NCBI GenBank assembly: GCA_001829395.1
Contig: MIBD01000179.1
Location: 1,165-16,114 of the forward strand
DNA: 14,950 nt
Source of the DNA: Spirochaetes bacterium GWF1_49_6
GTDB taxonomy: Bacteria > Spirochaetota > Brevinematia > Brevinematales > GWF1-51-8
Reading direction: 5' to 3'
The translations under genes were made by a program, and so were the position numbers. The notes under the pieces were generated by a model that saw only the letters and a program-made list of their open reading frames with translations, did no database searches and was not told the DNA's origin. Shown here piece after piece: positions 6,094 to 14,138 of this stretch (positions are counted from its first letter, which is position 1; each line of letters opens with the position of its first letter).

Positions 6094-6122
6094 TTGCGTT
6101 TTTTTTGTTTTTCCTTTAAAAT
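6094..6122 (+). promoter_or_regulatory. Candidate promoter TTGCGT-17-TAAAAT overlapping the annotated gene start
   Basis: TTGCGT (6094-6099) and TAAAAT (6117-6122) lie exactly 17 bases apart; the -10 is the same hexamer as in the promoter at 1944-1949. Transcription would begin near 6129, downstream of the first ATG at 6123, which favours a later start for the TPR-like gene. The region is T-rich, so a chance match is possible. Confidence 0.4.
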
Positions 6123-7184
6123 ATGTTAAAGGATGGAAGCGACTTAGAGAAGGGGAATGTGGAACAAAACCTTCTGGAATTAAAAAAAGATATATATCTG
6201 GAACTGCGCGACGGGAAATTCTCGAACGCGGAAGACATCGCGTTTAATGCGCTGGCCGACCAGATCACCGATTCCGACTTGGAAGAGGTAATGAGGGTCA
6301 CGCGTTTCTGGGAAAACCGCGCGGATGCGTTAATATTCAGCGAGGACAGGAACAGCGGCGAACTCCTTTTCGAGGAATGGGATCGTTTTGTCGAGTTCTG
6401 TCTGGAAAATAAGGTCGAGAATAAGAAGATTATCGGTTCGGTTAAGTCTTTTATCTTCCGGACCATAATCGATATGCTGATCGAGTACTTTCGGATCAAT
6501 CCGTGCAGGGACAGGAACAATCTGGTAATGCTCGGGCAGGCGTTTTACGAAGTGGGGGAGAACCAGAAGGCGATCCAGACCCTCGAGTACGCGTTGAGTT
6601 TTCCGGGCGACGACAACGATATCAGGATTTACCTGCTCCTTGGGGATATGTATTCCGAGAGCGGTAACGACGAACTCGCGATGGTGATGTTCGGCGAGGC
6701 GTTCTATCTCCTCCCGCAGATGATCAATATCGACGGGATCGGGTATACGCCGATTAAGAAGCTGAAGAATAAGATAATCGAGGACGGTTTCTCGGGTAAC
6801 GAGATTGCCGAATGGATACCGGTTTACGGGTATCTCTATAAGGGGATGACGGTGCGCCGGAACCTTGAGTATAACGATTATCTCCAGCTGCAGCAGAGAA
6901 TTAAGGAATACGAGAAATCGCTGAAGATAGATAAAAAGGTAATCGGGATTATTACCCCGCGCCTCATCAATTATTACCTTTGGGTTTTCGACTATTACCT
7001 CTTCCAGATGAAGGCGCAGAAGGGCGCGAAAAAAGTCGCCGATAGGATTATCGCGTTATTCGACGAGTTGGCCGACCGTGAGACATTGATGAATCGCCTG
7101 AAAGAGAGGGCGAGGACGATTTTTCTGAGTCTTCTGGAGGAGAATAACAGTTGGGATGCAAGAGGTGATGAGAATATAGGATAG
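6123..7184 (+). CDS. TPR-like helical protein of unknown function
   Basis: Up to 353 residues, no signal peptide or membrane segment, rich in charged residues and helices: probably a cytoplasmic scaffold. TPR-like pairs are visible around residues 128-200 (e.g. LVMLGQAFYEVGENQKAIQTLEYAL cut as consecutive helices, then LLLGDMYSESGNDELAMVMF). The flanking parts are also helical but not clearly TPR. The start is uncertain: the ATG at 6123 has no ribosome site and lies within a candidate promoter, while GTG at 6159 (Val13) has AGAAGG ending five bases before it and is the more likely start. It stands apart from its neighbours (390 bases before, 203 after). I do not recognise a named family; conserved hypothetical. 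Confidence 0.7.
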   Translation: MLKDGSDLEKGNVEQNLLELKKDIYLELRDGKFSNAEDIAFNALADQITDSDLEEVMRVTRFWENRADALIFSEDRNSGELLFEEWDRFVEFCLENKVENKKIIGSVKSFIFRTIIDMLIEYFRINPCRDRNNLVMLGQAFYEVGENQKAIQTLEYALSFPGDDNDIRIYLLLGDMYSESGNDELAMVMFGEAFYLLPQMINIDGIGYTPIKKLKNKIIEDGFSGNEIAEWIPVYGYLYKGMTVRRNLEYNDYLQLQQRIKEYEKSLKIDKKVIGIITPRLINYYLWVFDYYLFQMKAQKGAKKVADRIIALFDELADRETLMNRLKERARTIFLSLLEENNSWDARGDENIG

Positions 7185-7199
7185 CCCAGCGTGAACGTT

Positions 7200-7320
7200 A
7201 TTGCGGGGCGGAGCCGAAGCAATCTTGCAGGCGAGAGATGAGAACGGGAATTCCCGTGCATAGTTTTGTCATTGCGATGCCGCGCCACAAAACTTATTGA
7301 AGCGCGGTAGAAGCAATCCT
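7200..7320 (+). repeat. Two TTGTCATTGCGA/GCAATC-family palindromic repeats in tandem
   Basis: First unit at 7200-7225: ATTGC (7200-7204) pairs with GCAAT (7219-7223) around a small GGC/GCC stem. Second unit at 7266-7320: TTGTCATTGCGA, stem CCGCGC (7280-7285) with GCGCGG (7302-7307), outer ATTGC (7271-7275) with GCAAT (7313-7317). Both continue into a shared tail, GCAATC-YTG-YAGG. The family matches 1606-1646 on the other strand. They fill most of the 203-base gap between the TPR-like gene and the kinase gene. Confidence 0.6.
7244..7257. repeat. Perfect 14-base palindrome ACGGGAATTCCCGT
   Basis: Self-complementary over all 14 bases, without a loop, lying between the two palindromic repeat units and 130 bases upstream of the kinase gene. 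It could be an operator for the downstream gene run or simply part of the composite repeat. Confidence 0.4.
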
Positions 7321-7387
7321 GTAGGTAAAGAGTTTTTATAACGCAGAAAGTAAATTTTTATCAAACGATAGAGGATTTGGAAGCAAA

Positions 7388-8302
7388 ATGGCAATAGTGG
7401 CAGTAGGTTCATTAGCATACGACAGTATTCGGACGCCCTCGGGTTCTAAGGAACGGATACTGGGCGGGTCGTTGACGCATTTTTCCAACGCGGCGGCGTT
7501 CCTTTCCAAGCCGAGGCTGGTAGGCGTAGTCGGCGATGATTTCGGCGAACCTGAATGGGACTTTATCCGCCGTAAGTCGTCCGCGATCGACGGGGTATCT
7601 ATCCTCAAGGGCGAAAAGTCGTTTTTCTGGAAGGGGTATTATACCAAGGATTTCGACAGCGCGATTACCGAAGTCACCGAGCTGAACGCGTTCGCCAAAT
7701 TCAAGCCGGTTGTCCCCGAGAGTTACCGTAACGATGATTACCTCCTGTTCCTCGCGAATATCGACCCGAAGATACAGCTCGATGTCGCGAAGCAGTGCAA
7801 AAATAGTAAACTCATCATTCTGGATACCATGAATTACTGGATAAAGAGTACCCCCGATGCGCTCAGGGAAGCGATGAAGAATGTGGACGGCGTGATTATC
7901 AACGAGGGTGAGGCGGAACTCTTATCCGGCGGCGAGAAAAATATGATTAAGGCCGCGGAAGCCCTATTCCTGCCGAACTTTAAGATACTGATACTGAAAC
8001 GCGGGTCGCACGGGGTAATGATATTCGGGAGGGACTTTCTGGTCACGCTTCCGGCGTTCCCTGTTAAGGATGTAATCGACCCGACCGGCGCCGGCGACTC
8101 GTTCGCGGGGGCGTTTGTGAGCTATATCGATTCAAATAATCTGTATGATTTTGATAGAGACGGGATAAAACGCGCCGCGGCCTATGCAACCATAGTCGCA
8201 TCGTACTCCGTCCAGGGTTTCGGGGTCGATGGGATCGATGTGATCTCTCCCATGGATATCGACCACAGGCTGAAAGAGTTTCAGTCTATTGCCAGTTTTT
8301 AA
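7388..8302 (+). CDS. PfkB-family (ribokinase-like) sugar or nucleoside kinase
   Basis: 304-residue cytoplasmic kinase that transfers the ATP gamma-phosphate to a hydroxyl of a sugar, nucleoside or similar small molecule. It has the N-terminal PfkB pattern (VAVGSLAYDSI, then the di-glycine G26-G27-S28), a central region containing DTMNYWI and NEGEAELLSG (the usual 'N-x-x-E' signature position), and the C-terminal signature D231-P-T-G-A-G-D237-S-F-A-G-A with Asp237 as catalytic base and the Gly-Ala-Gly anion hole. Length is normal for the family. The substrate cannot be told. It is the first gene of the tightly spaced plus-strand run; the giant greA starts 20 bases after its stop. Start supported by GGAAG just upstream of the ATG. 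Confidence 0.88.
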   Translation: MAIVAVGSLAYDSIRTPSGSKERILGGSLTHFSNAAAFLSKPRLVGVVGDDFGEPEWDFIRRKSSAIDGVSILKGEKSFFWKGYYTKDFDSAITEVTELNAFAKFKPVVPESYRNDDYLLFLANIDPKIQLDVAKQCKNSKLIILDTMNYWIKSTPDALREAMKNVDGVIINEGEAELLSGGEKNMIKAAEALFLPNFKILILKRGSHGVMIFGRDFLVTLPAFPVKDVIDPTGAGDSFAGAFVSYIDSNNLYDFDRDGIKRAAAYATIVASYSVQGFGVDGIDVISPMDIDHRLKEFQSIASF

Positions 8303-8322
8303 TTGAGGAGGATACCCGCAAG

Positions 8323-11034
8323 ATGGCACAGCAGACGGTAAAACAAAAGGACGACATACTTTTAGAGATTGAAGAAAAGTTAAAAGAGGAAAAGTGGACA
8401 CGGGCGACTGTAGAGAGCTACACAGTCCGTAACTTTGTCGAATTGGACAGCTATATCCGTCTGGCTATAGACGACCTGTTCAAGGACGAACTCCGCCAGT
8501 TGTGCAAGGACTATATAAAAAGCTCGCAGAACAGTATAGTCGGGCTTTATGTCATCGGAGTCCTGTCGCTCGAAGAATCTTCGATCGACGATACGCATAT
8601 CCCCCAGATTATCAAGCTCTTCATAGAGAATAAGAAGTATAAAATCGCCGAATTCCTCGCGGAGAAGATACTCTCCTACCGCGAGAACAAGTTCGCGCTC
8701 AAGACGCTCGAATCCATCTACGAGGAACAGAACGACCATGACGAACTGTTCAATGTTAAGAAGCGTCTGGTACTCATCGACAGTAAGGACGCCGCGAACG
8801 CTAAGTTTCTCGGCGAGTTCTACGAGAAGGAAGGCGATAAAGATATGGCGATGTTCTATTACCGTCTGGCGATCGAACGGTTTATCAAGAGCCGCAGCGT
8901 CAAGATGGTCGAGGAACTCTGGAACCGTATCATCAAGCTGTTCCCGGACGATATGAATCTCCTGATCGGCATCGCGCGTAAAATACGCGAGGTGATGGGC
9001 GATATCAAGGTCGCGGATATGGCGTTCTCGGATATCGTGAAGCCCCAGATGCGGGACAATAAGTTTCAGCACGCGCTCACGGTGCTCAAGCTGATTATCG
9101 ACTTCAAGTCGGACGACAAATCGATCCGCAAGGCTGTCGAGGAATGCTACCGGAATCTGTACGCCGAGCACAGCCAGCTCGATAAATATCTCAAAGCGTC
9201 CGCCATCGGGCAGACGTGGAAGCCCCATCGCGAGGCGATGCGGAACTTCGAGACCCATATCGCGTTCGACACCGGGCGTTACGTCTCCCATAAGACATGG
9301 GGAATCGGCCTCGTGAAGGACATCCAGAACGAGATGGTGACTATCGATTTCGAGAAAAAGAAAGATCATAATATGTCTCTCCAGATCGCGCTTCGGGCGC
9401 TCACGGTGCTCGATAACGAGCATATCAATATCTGGAAGAAGTTCCGCCATGACGAGCTCAAGGGTATGATGACGTCCGAGCCTCTCAAGGTGCTTACCAT
9501 TATCCTGAAGAGCTATGAAGGGTCGATCGCGTCGAAAGACGTCAAGACCATACTGGTGCCCGATATATTGACCGAGAGGGAATGGCTGAGATGGTGGGCC
9601 GGCGCTAAGGCGGAGATCGAGCAGAGCAATAATGTCGTGCATAGCCTGACTGTAAAAGGCGCGCTCGAACTGCGCGAGACCGACGAAACGGTTACCGACG
9701 AGTTGATCCGCAAGTTCAAGAAAACGACTAACTTCGAGAATAAAGTCAAAGTGTTCATCGATTTCGTGGTACGCGGCGGGGATATCAATGTTCCCGGGGC
9801 TTCCGCGCTGGTATCGTACTTTAACGAGACCATCAACGCGTCGAGTGAATCCCCCGAACGTAAGCTGATTTCGCATATCGTGCTGAAGTTCGCGATAGTC
9901 GAATCCCATAAGGACAGCGATATCGACGTATCGATCCTTTTCGGTATCAAGAATATCGTCGGCCTCTACGAGACTATCGAGCAGGAAACCAAGCGGGCGT
10001 TCCTCGATATTATCAGAAATAAGCTGAAGGATTGGGAAGACCGATACGCCGATTTTCTACTCCAATCCAGTATTACGAAGATGCACAACTTTATCTTCAA
10101 GGAACTGGTCACTTATGAGAAATACGATATCCTGAACCGTATCGTGATGACCGCGATGAACAACTATCAGGAGAAGACTGAATTGTTCGCGTGGGTCGCG
10201 AGGATACTGATCGACGACGAGTACCCGTCCCTGAAGGATCACGTCGGAATCAAGGATAGCGAGATAATTTATCGTCTGCTGTCGCTGATCGATATACTCA
10301 GTAATGAGGTCGAAGCGAAGACGAATGTCGGGATGAACAAGAAGGTCATCGGACAGATTTATGACATATTATGGAAGAGAAAGGCGCTGGATAATTATAT
10401 TATAGACGCCGATGAGACTCAGTCCAACGCTATCCTGTCGCTGATTTATTCCGCGAACAACATGCTGGACTCTCTCAGGAAGGAGTATATCGACAAGATA
10501 CTCGCGAAATACCCGCATCTCGAACAGGCCGCCGGACAGGAAAAGGTGATGATCCGTCACCCGTTCATGGTCACCCGGTTATCCTACGAGGCGAAGAAAC
10601 GCGAGCTCCAGCGTATTATGAACGAGGAGATACCGCAGAACAGCGCGGCTATCGGCGAAGCGATGGAGAAGGGCGATTTACGCGAAAACGCGGAGTACAA
10701 GGCGGCGCTCGAGAAACAGGATCAGCTAAAGGCCGCCGCGTCCAAGCTCGAAGCCGAACTCACTCAGGCGAAGATACTCGAGAAGGACAAAGTCGATACG
10801 ACGATAGTAGACGCCGGTACGTGTGTCAAACTCCAGACGGAGGACGGCAGTACCGAGGAATACCAGATACTCGGGCAATGGGAAGTCGATTTCGAGAACG
10901 GGATTATTTCGTATCATTCCCCGCTCGGACGCGCCCTTCTGGATAAAAAGGTCGGAAAGGACGTCAACTTCGAGTTTAACGGACAGATGAAAAAGTACAC
11001 CATCCTCGCCATAAAGATGGCGGATTTCGAATAG
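8323..11034 (+). CDS. greA: Giant transcription elongation factor GreA with ~750-residue N-terminal extension
   Basis: GreA rescues backtracked RNA polymerase by reaching its secondary channel and stimulating transcript cleavage. The Gre part is only the C-terminal ~150 of 903 residues: coiled coil from about 757 with the tip motif G784-D-L-R-E-N-A-E-Y792 (acidic D785 and E788 intact), then the FKBP-like domain (~805-903, with SPLGRALLDKKVG). The N-terminus is helical and TPR-like (~1-300); a small beta-rich SH3/Tudor/CarD-like segment follows at ~316-372 (RYVSHKTWGIGLVKDI, then VTIDFEKK), and another helical region to ~730. Ordinary GreA is ~158 residues; long GreA proteins of ~900 residues are known in spirochaetes. 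AGGAGG (8306-8311) lies 11 bases before the ATG. Second gene of the run. Confidence 0.92.
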   Translation: MAQQTVKQKDDILLEIEEKLKEEKWTRATVESYTVRNFVELDSYIRLAIDDLFKDELRQLCKDYIKSSQNSIVGLYVIGVLSLEESSIDDTHIPQIIKLFIENKKYKIAEFLAEKILSYRENKFALKTLESIYEEQNDHDELFNVKKRLVLIDSKDAANAKFLGEFYEKEGDKDMAMFYYRLAIERFIKSRSVKMVEELWNRIIKLFPDDMNLLIGIARKIREVMGDIKVADMAFSDIVKPQMRDNKFQHALTVLKLIIDFKSDDKSIRKAVEECYRNLYAEHSQLDKYLKASAIGQTWKPHREAMRNFETHIAFDTGRYVSHKTWGIGLVKDIQNEMVTIDFEKKKDHNMSLQIALRALTVLDNEHINIWKKFRHDELKGMMTSEPLKVLTIILKSYEGSIASKDVKTILVPDILTEREWLRWWAGAKAEIEQSNNVVHSLTVKGALELRETDETVTDELIRKFKKTTNFENKVKVFIDFVVRGGDINVPGASALVSYFNETINASSESPERKLISHIVLKFAIVESHKDSDIDVSILFGIKNIVGLYETIEQETKRAFLDIIRNKLKDWEDRYADFLLQSSITKMHNFIFKELVTYEKYDILNRIVMTAMNNYQEKTELFAWVARILIDDEYPSLKDHVGIKDSEIIYRLLSLIDILSNEVEAKTNVGMNKKVIGQIYDILWKRKALDNYIIDADETQSNAILSLIYSANNMLDSLRKEYIDKILAKYPHLEQAAGQEKVMIRHPFMVTRLSYEAKKRELQRIMNEEIPQNSAAIGEAMEKGDLRENAEYKAALEKQDQLKAAASKLEAELTQAKILEKDKVDTTIVDAGTCVKLQTEDGSTEEYQILGQWEVDFENGIISYHSPLGRALLDKKVGKDVNFEFNGQMKKYTILAIKMADFE

Positions 11035-11061
11035 TTCTTGAATAATTAAGGAGCGATAGTA

Positions 11062-13005
11062 ATGGCTAACCTAATTCCTCCGCAGGGAAAGAGCGATACT
11101 AAACGGGCCGGATTCGGGTCGCGGCTATTCGCGGTCATCATCGATATTCTGGTATTGTTCTTTTTGAGCCCTGTTGTCAACATGATCCTCTCGTCGAATT
11201 TTAAATTCGGCCTGATGCTCGATATTCCCGCGATAGGACCGGTGATTTACCTGACTGTTTACGGTGCGCTCGCAATCCTCTATTTTGCGATCATGGAATC
11301 GTCAGCTTATCAGGCGTCGATCGGTCAGATATTGATGGGAATTTATGCCGCGGATAATAAAACACTGACGCGCCTGAGCTTCATAAAAGCGCTACTACGG
11401 AGCGCCGCGAAGGTTGTGACCGGATGGTTCGGCTTTGTCGCCATCTTCTTCACCACGGATAATCAGGCTCTGCACGATACATTCAGCGACTCCGGGGTCT
11501 TTCGTCTGGAAGACAAGAAGGACGAAAAACTATTCGATTCGCTGTATCCCCGCGGATACGAACCTTATCAGTTTAAATGGTTCGACTGGGCTATCGCCGT
11601 CGCGCTGCTGATTATTACCGCGATAGGCTATATCCAGACCGTATCGCCCTCGGTATGCGCCGGAGACTCCGGCGAGCTGACTTCCGCCGTATACGATATG
11701 GGCGCATGTCATCCCCCCGGATATCCGCTCTACGGTATAGTCGGGAAACTTTTCACGTTTTTACCGTTCGGTGATATCGCGTACCGGGTGAACCTGTTCT
11801 CCGCGATTTTTGCCGCGGTTTCCGTATTTTTTATCTACTTGTTTATGATAAAACTGCTGGGGTTGAACCGGGGGAAGGGTAAAATCTCCCTGCCGATACA
11901 TATACCCGCGATAGCGGGGTCGATCCTCTTTGCGTTCTCGGCCACACACTGGTCGCAGGCGGTTATCGGAGAGGTATATGCGCTGAACGCCGCGCTGATC
12001 GCCGCGCTCTTGTACGCGATGGTCATTTGGTACGAGGAGATGGTCTATTTCCGCAAGGAGAAGACCCTGCATTTCGCCGAACGCGGCACGCTGCTTTTAG
12101 CGTTTATCATGGGGCTTTCGCTGACCGATCATCAACTGCCGCTGTGGTTTATACTGACATGGCTTGTGGTGCTGGTGGTGATTACGCTCCTCATTCTGAT
12201 CTCCGAACGTCCCGCCGATTTTATCAAGCAGATGAAAGAACGTTACTTCGTGATTGTCGGGCTTATCGCGGTAATGGCGATAGCGGGATATATTTTCCTC
12301 ACGAAGGCATATTTCTCGCGCCTCATACCGAAGATAGCGGAATCGCCGGATACGTACCTGATAATCCTGTCGATCTTCCTGATACCGGTGTTCCTGACAG
12401 GGTATGTGATCTATTCGAAATACGCCCATAAGGGTGAAAATAACTGGGTTGACAAGTTCCTCGAGATATTTATGCAGAGCTTCTGGCTCTTCATATTCGC
12501 GATGTCGATCTACCTTTACATGGTGGTTCGCGCGCAGGCTGTCGCTCCGTTACCGGAACCCAAGCCTCTCAGCTGGGGCGACACCCAGTCGATGGACATC
12601 CTATTCAACCACATGCTGCGTAAGCAGTACGGGTTGGGCGGCAGTAATGTATCCAACTTCCCCGGCCAGATAAGCGCGGTACTCGAACTGATTGTCAAGC
12701 AGTTCCATTGGATCAATATGATCTTCGCGGGCATCGGTCTGGTATATATGGCGTTCAAGGAACGGGTATGGTTCATCTATACGTTGTTTACCTCGGTGGT
12801 GTTTACCCTGATCATGATCGCGTTCGTGAACTTCGAGGTCGACCCCCGCACGATGTCGTTCCAGGAAGTGATGTACATCCAGGTATTTATGCTGATCGCG
12901 GTCTATATCGCGTTCGGGTACCAAGCGCTGATAGACCTGACGATGGGCGCTAAGAAGTTTCTCACGGGGATTAAACCCGCCGCGGCGGAGATAGAAGGGA
13001 ACTGA
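11062..13005 (+). CDS. RDD domain fused to DUF2723 GT-C-like membrane protein
   Basis: 647-residue polytopic membrane protein with two modules. Residues ~14-150 are an RDD domain: R21 and D28 in FGSRLFAVIID, YQASIGQILMGI (83-94), and the terminal ALHDTFSDSGV with Asp139. From ~173 it is DUF2723, a GT-C-like family resembling protein O-mannosyltransferases: first membrane helix, then A200-G-D-S-G-E-L206 and H217-P-P-G-Y-P-L-Y224 in the first outer loop, and GEVYALN near 304-310. Such proteins are thought to move sugars from a lipid-phosphate donor on the outer face of the membrane; the acceptor is unknown. It is shorter than many DUF2723 proteins, which often carry a long C-terminal region. 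AAGGAG lies before the ATG, 27 bases after greA. The stop overlaps the FkbM gene start by 1 base. Confidence 0.85.
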   Translation: MANLIPPQGKSDTKRAGFGSRLFAVIIDILVLFFLSPVVNMILSSNFKFGLMLDIPAIGPVIYLTVYGALAILYFAIMESSAYQASIGQILMGIYAADNKTLTRLSFIKALLRSAAKVVTGWFGFVAIFFTTDNQALHDTFSDSGVFRLEDKKDEKLFDSLYPRGYEPYQFKWFDWAIAVALLIITAIGYIQTVSPSVCAGDSGELTSAVYDMGACHPPGYPLYGIVGKLFTFLPFGDIAYRVNLFSAIFAAVSVFFIYLFMIKLLGLNRGKGKISLPIHIPAIAGSILFAFSATHWSQAVIGEVYALNAALIAALLYAMVIWYEEMVYFRKEKTLHFAERGTLLLAFIMGLSLTDHQLPLWFILTWLVVLVVITLLILISERPADFIKQMKERYFVIVGLIAVMAIAGYIFLTKAYFSRLIPKIAESPDTYLIILSIFLIPVFLTGYVIYSKYAHKGENNWVDKFLEIFMQSFWLFIFAMSIYLYMVVRAQAVAPLPEPKPLSWGDTQSMDILFNHMLRKQYGLGGSNVSNFPGQISAVLELIVKQFHWINMIFAGIGLVYMAFKERVWFIYTLFTSVVFTLIMIAFVNFEVDPRTMSFQEVMYIQVFMLIAVYIAFGYQALIDLTMGAKKFLTGIKPAAAEIEGN

Positions 13006-13802
13006 TGGGGCTTTTGAAAAGTGCCGCTAAATGGGTTCACCGGGTATTGCCCGACGGGAACCTGAAATGGAAACTTTCCGCGATGGGTTACAGGGCGTTT
13101 TATAAGAAAGCCCTGAAGGATTTCCGTTATAAGGACGGTGTCTTTACCGCTGTATTTAAGAACGGTATCGAGATAAAAAGTGTCGCCGATTTCGACCCGG
13201 ATGCGATCATCAGCAATCTGCTGAACGAGACGCTGGAGCCGGGATCGGTGGCGATGGATTGGGGCGGGCATTACGGACTGGTATCGGTCTATATGGCCAA
13301 GAAGGTCGGCCCCGCCGGGAAAGTGATCGCGTTCGAGGCAGACCCTAAGAACTATGAGATTCTCAAGCGGAATCTCGAATTGAACGGGGTCGATAACGTG
13401 CGCGCGGTCGATAAGGGAATATTCGACGCGACCGGATGGCTGGAATTTTATTCCGGCGGCGGGTATACGTCGTCGTTCCAGAAGACCGACTATGTCGAGA
13501 AGGACAAGAGCCGTTTCGTCGTAGCGCGAATCCCGGTGACCACGTTGGACGATATGGCGGAGGAATTGAAGCTGAACCGGCTCAACCTCATCAAGATCGA
13601 TATCGAGGGGAGCGAACTCCCCGCGTTGAAAGGGGCGGAAAAAACCCTCAGAAGGTGCAAACCCGCGCTTTTAATCGAGACACATGTGGTGGACGGGAAA
13701 GGGACTGCCGACGATGTGATCGGTTTTTTACACACAGTCGGGTATGAGAGTATTATTGTGGAAGACACCTATTACGGATTGCCTTTCATTAGGGCGTTAT
13801 AA
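13005..13802 (+). CDS. FkbM-family SAM-dependent methyltransferase
   Basis: 265-residue methyltransferase expected to use S-adenosylmethionine to O-methylate a small molecule or glycan. SAM motif I is at residues 82-91 (VAMDWGGHYG), the acidic ribose-binding end of strand 2 at E111 (VIAFEADP), the FkbM signature at K197-I-D-I-E-G-S-E204 followed by LPALKGAEKTL, and the closing strand ALLIETH. Motif I is unusual: the common form is D-x-G-A-N-x-G, here D85-W-G-G-H-Y-G91. The ATG overlaps the TGA of the DUF2723 gene (TGATG), which indicates translational coupling and a shared pathway; methylation of a glycan made or transferred by that protein is a reasonable inference. No signal peptide, so it acts in the cytoplasm. 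Confidence 0.85.
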   Translation: MGLLKSAAKWVHRVLPDGNLKWKLSAMGYRAFYKKALKDFRYKDGVFTAVFKNGIEIKSVADFDPDAIISNLLNETLEPGSVAMDWGGHYGLVSVYMAKKVGPAGKVIAFEADPKNYEILKRNLELNGVDNVRAVDKGIFDATGWLEFYSGGGYTSSFQKTDYVEKDKSRFVVARIPVTTLDDMAEELKLNRLNLIKIDIEGSELPALKGAEKTLRRCKPALLIETHVVDGKGTADDVIGFLHTVGYESIIVEDTYYGLPFIRAL

Positions 13803-13838
13803 ACTAGCGTTAAGTAATGTTGTTCGAGTGGAGGGAAA

Positions 13839-14120
13839 ATGGATTGGTTGACAGTGTTGGGAGTTTCAGTCATGGTAGTCGTGGGGGCTTTTTGCGGCTT
13901 CTTCTATGTGAAAATCCTGAAAAAACCGATGATCGGTCATTTAGTCGGAGGCATCATAGTCGGTATCATAGGAAGTGTCCTCATCGGGTACTTTTTAGGA
14001 TTACTGGAAGGAGTGTTTCTCTGGCTAATTACAAATCCGCTGCATGTAAACTTTTTCTCTACTTTTGCCGGTGGTTTTCTGTTGGTTTGGATTTTTTCAC
14101 GTGTTTCTCACCAGGAATAA
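13839..14120 (+). CDS. Small membrane protein, three hydrophobic segments
   Basis: 93 residues, almost entirely hydrophobic, with likely membrane helices at ~4-24, 35-56 and 72-88. Glycine-rich VGGIIVGIIGSVLIGYFLG and the C-terminal FAGGFLLVWIFSRV recall the GlsB/YeaQ/YmgE small membrane proteins, but the match is by eye only and the function of those is poorly defined. GGAGG (13830-13834) lies four bases before the ATG. It sits 36 bases after the FkbM gene and 18 before the CBS gene. Base composition and codon use are richer in A+T than in the genes before it, a trait shared with the CBS gene, so the two may form a unit of separate origin. Confidence 0.72.
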   Translation: MDWLTVLGVSVMVVVGAFCGFFYVKILKKPMIGHLVGGIIVGIIGSVLIGYFLGLLEGVFLWLITNPLHVNFFSTFAGGFLLVWIFSRVSHQE

Positions 14121-14138
14121 ATTTAAAAGGAGCGGAAC

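Larger units (their letters stand above)
5733..6122. other. Divergent spacer upstream of the outer-membrane gene
   Basis: 390 A+T-rich bases between divergent genes. It holds two palindromes near the outer-membrane gene (5788-5802 and 5829-5857), a possible gene remnant on the minus strand (5897-6028), the second copy of the 23-base repeat (5982-6004), T-rich stretches at 6024-6052 and 6099-6112, and a candidate promoter for the next plus-strand gene (6094-6122). Confidence 0.65.

Noticed and set aside
8380..9909. 509-residue open frame on the minus strand
   Set aside because: It lies wholly antisense to the well-supported giant greA; codon bias of the sense gene readily keeps this frame open, and the translation resembles no family.
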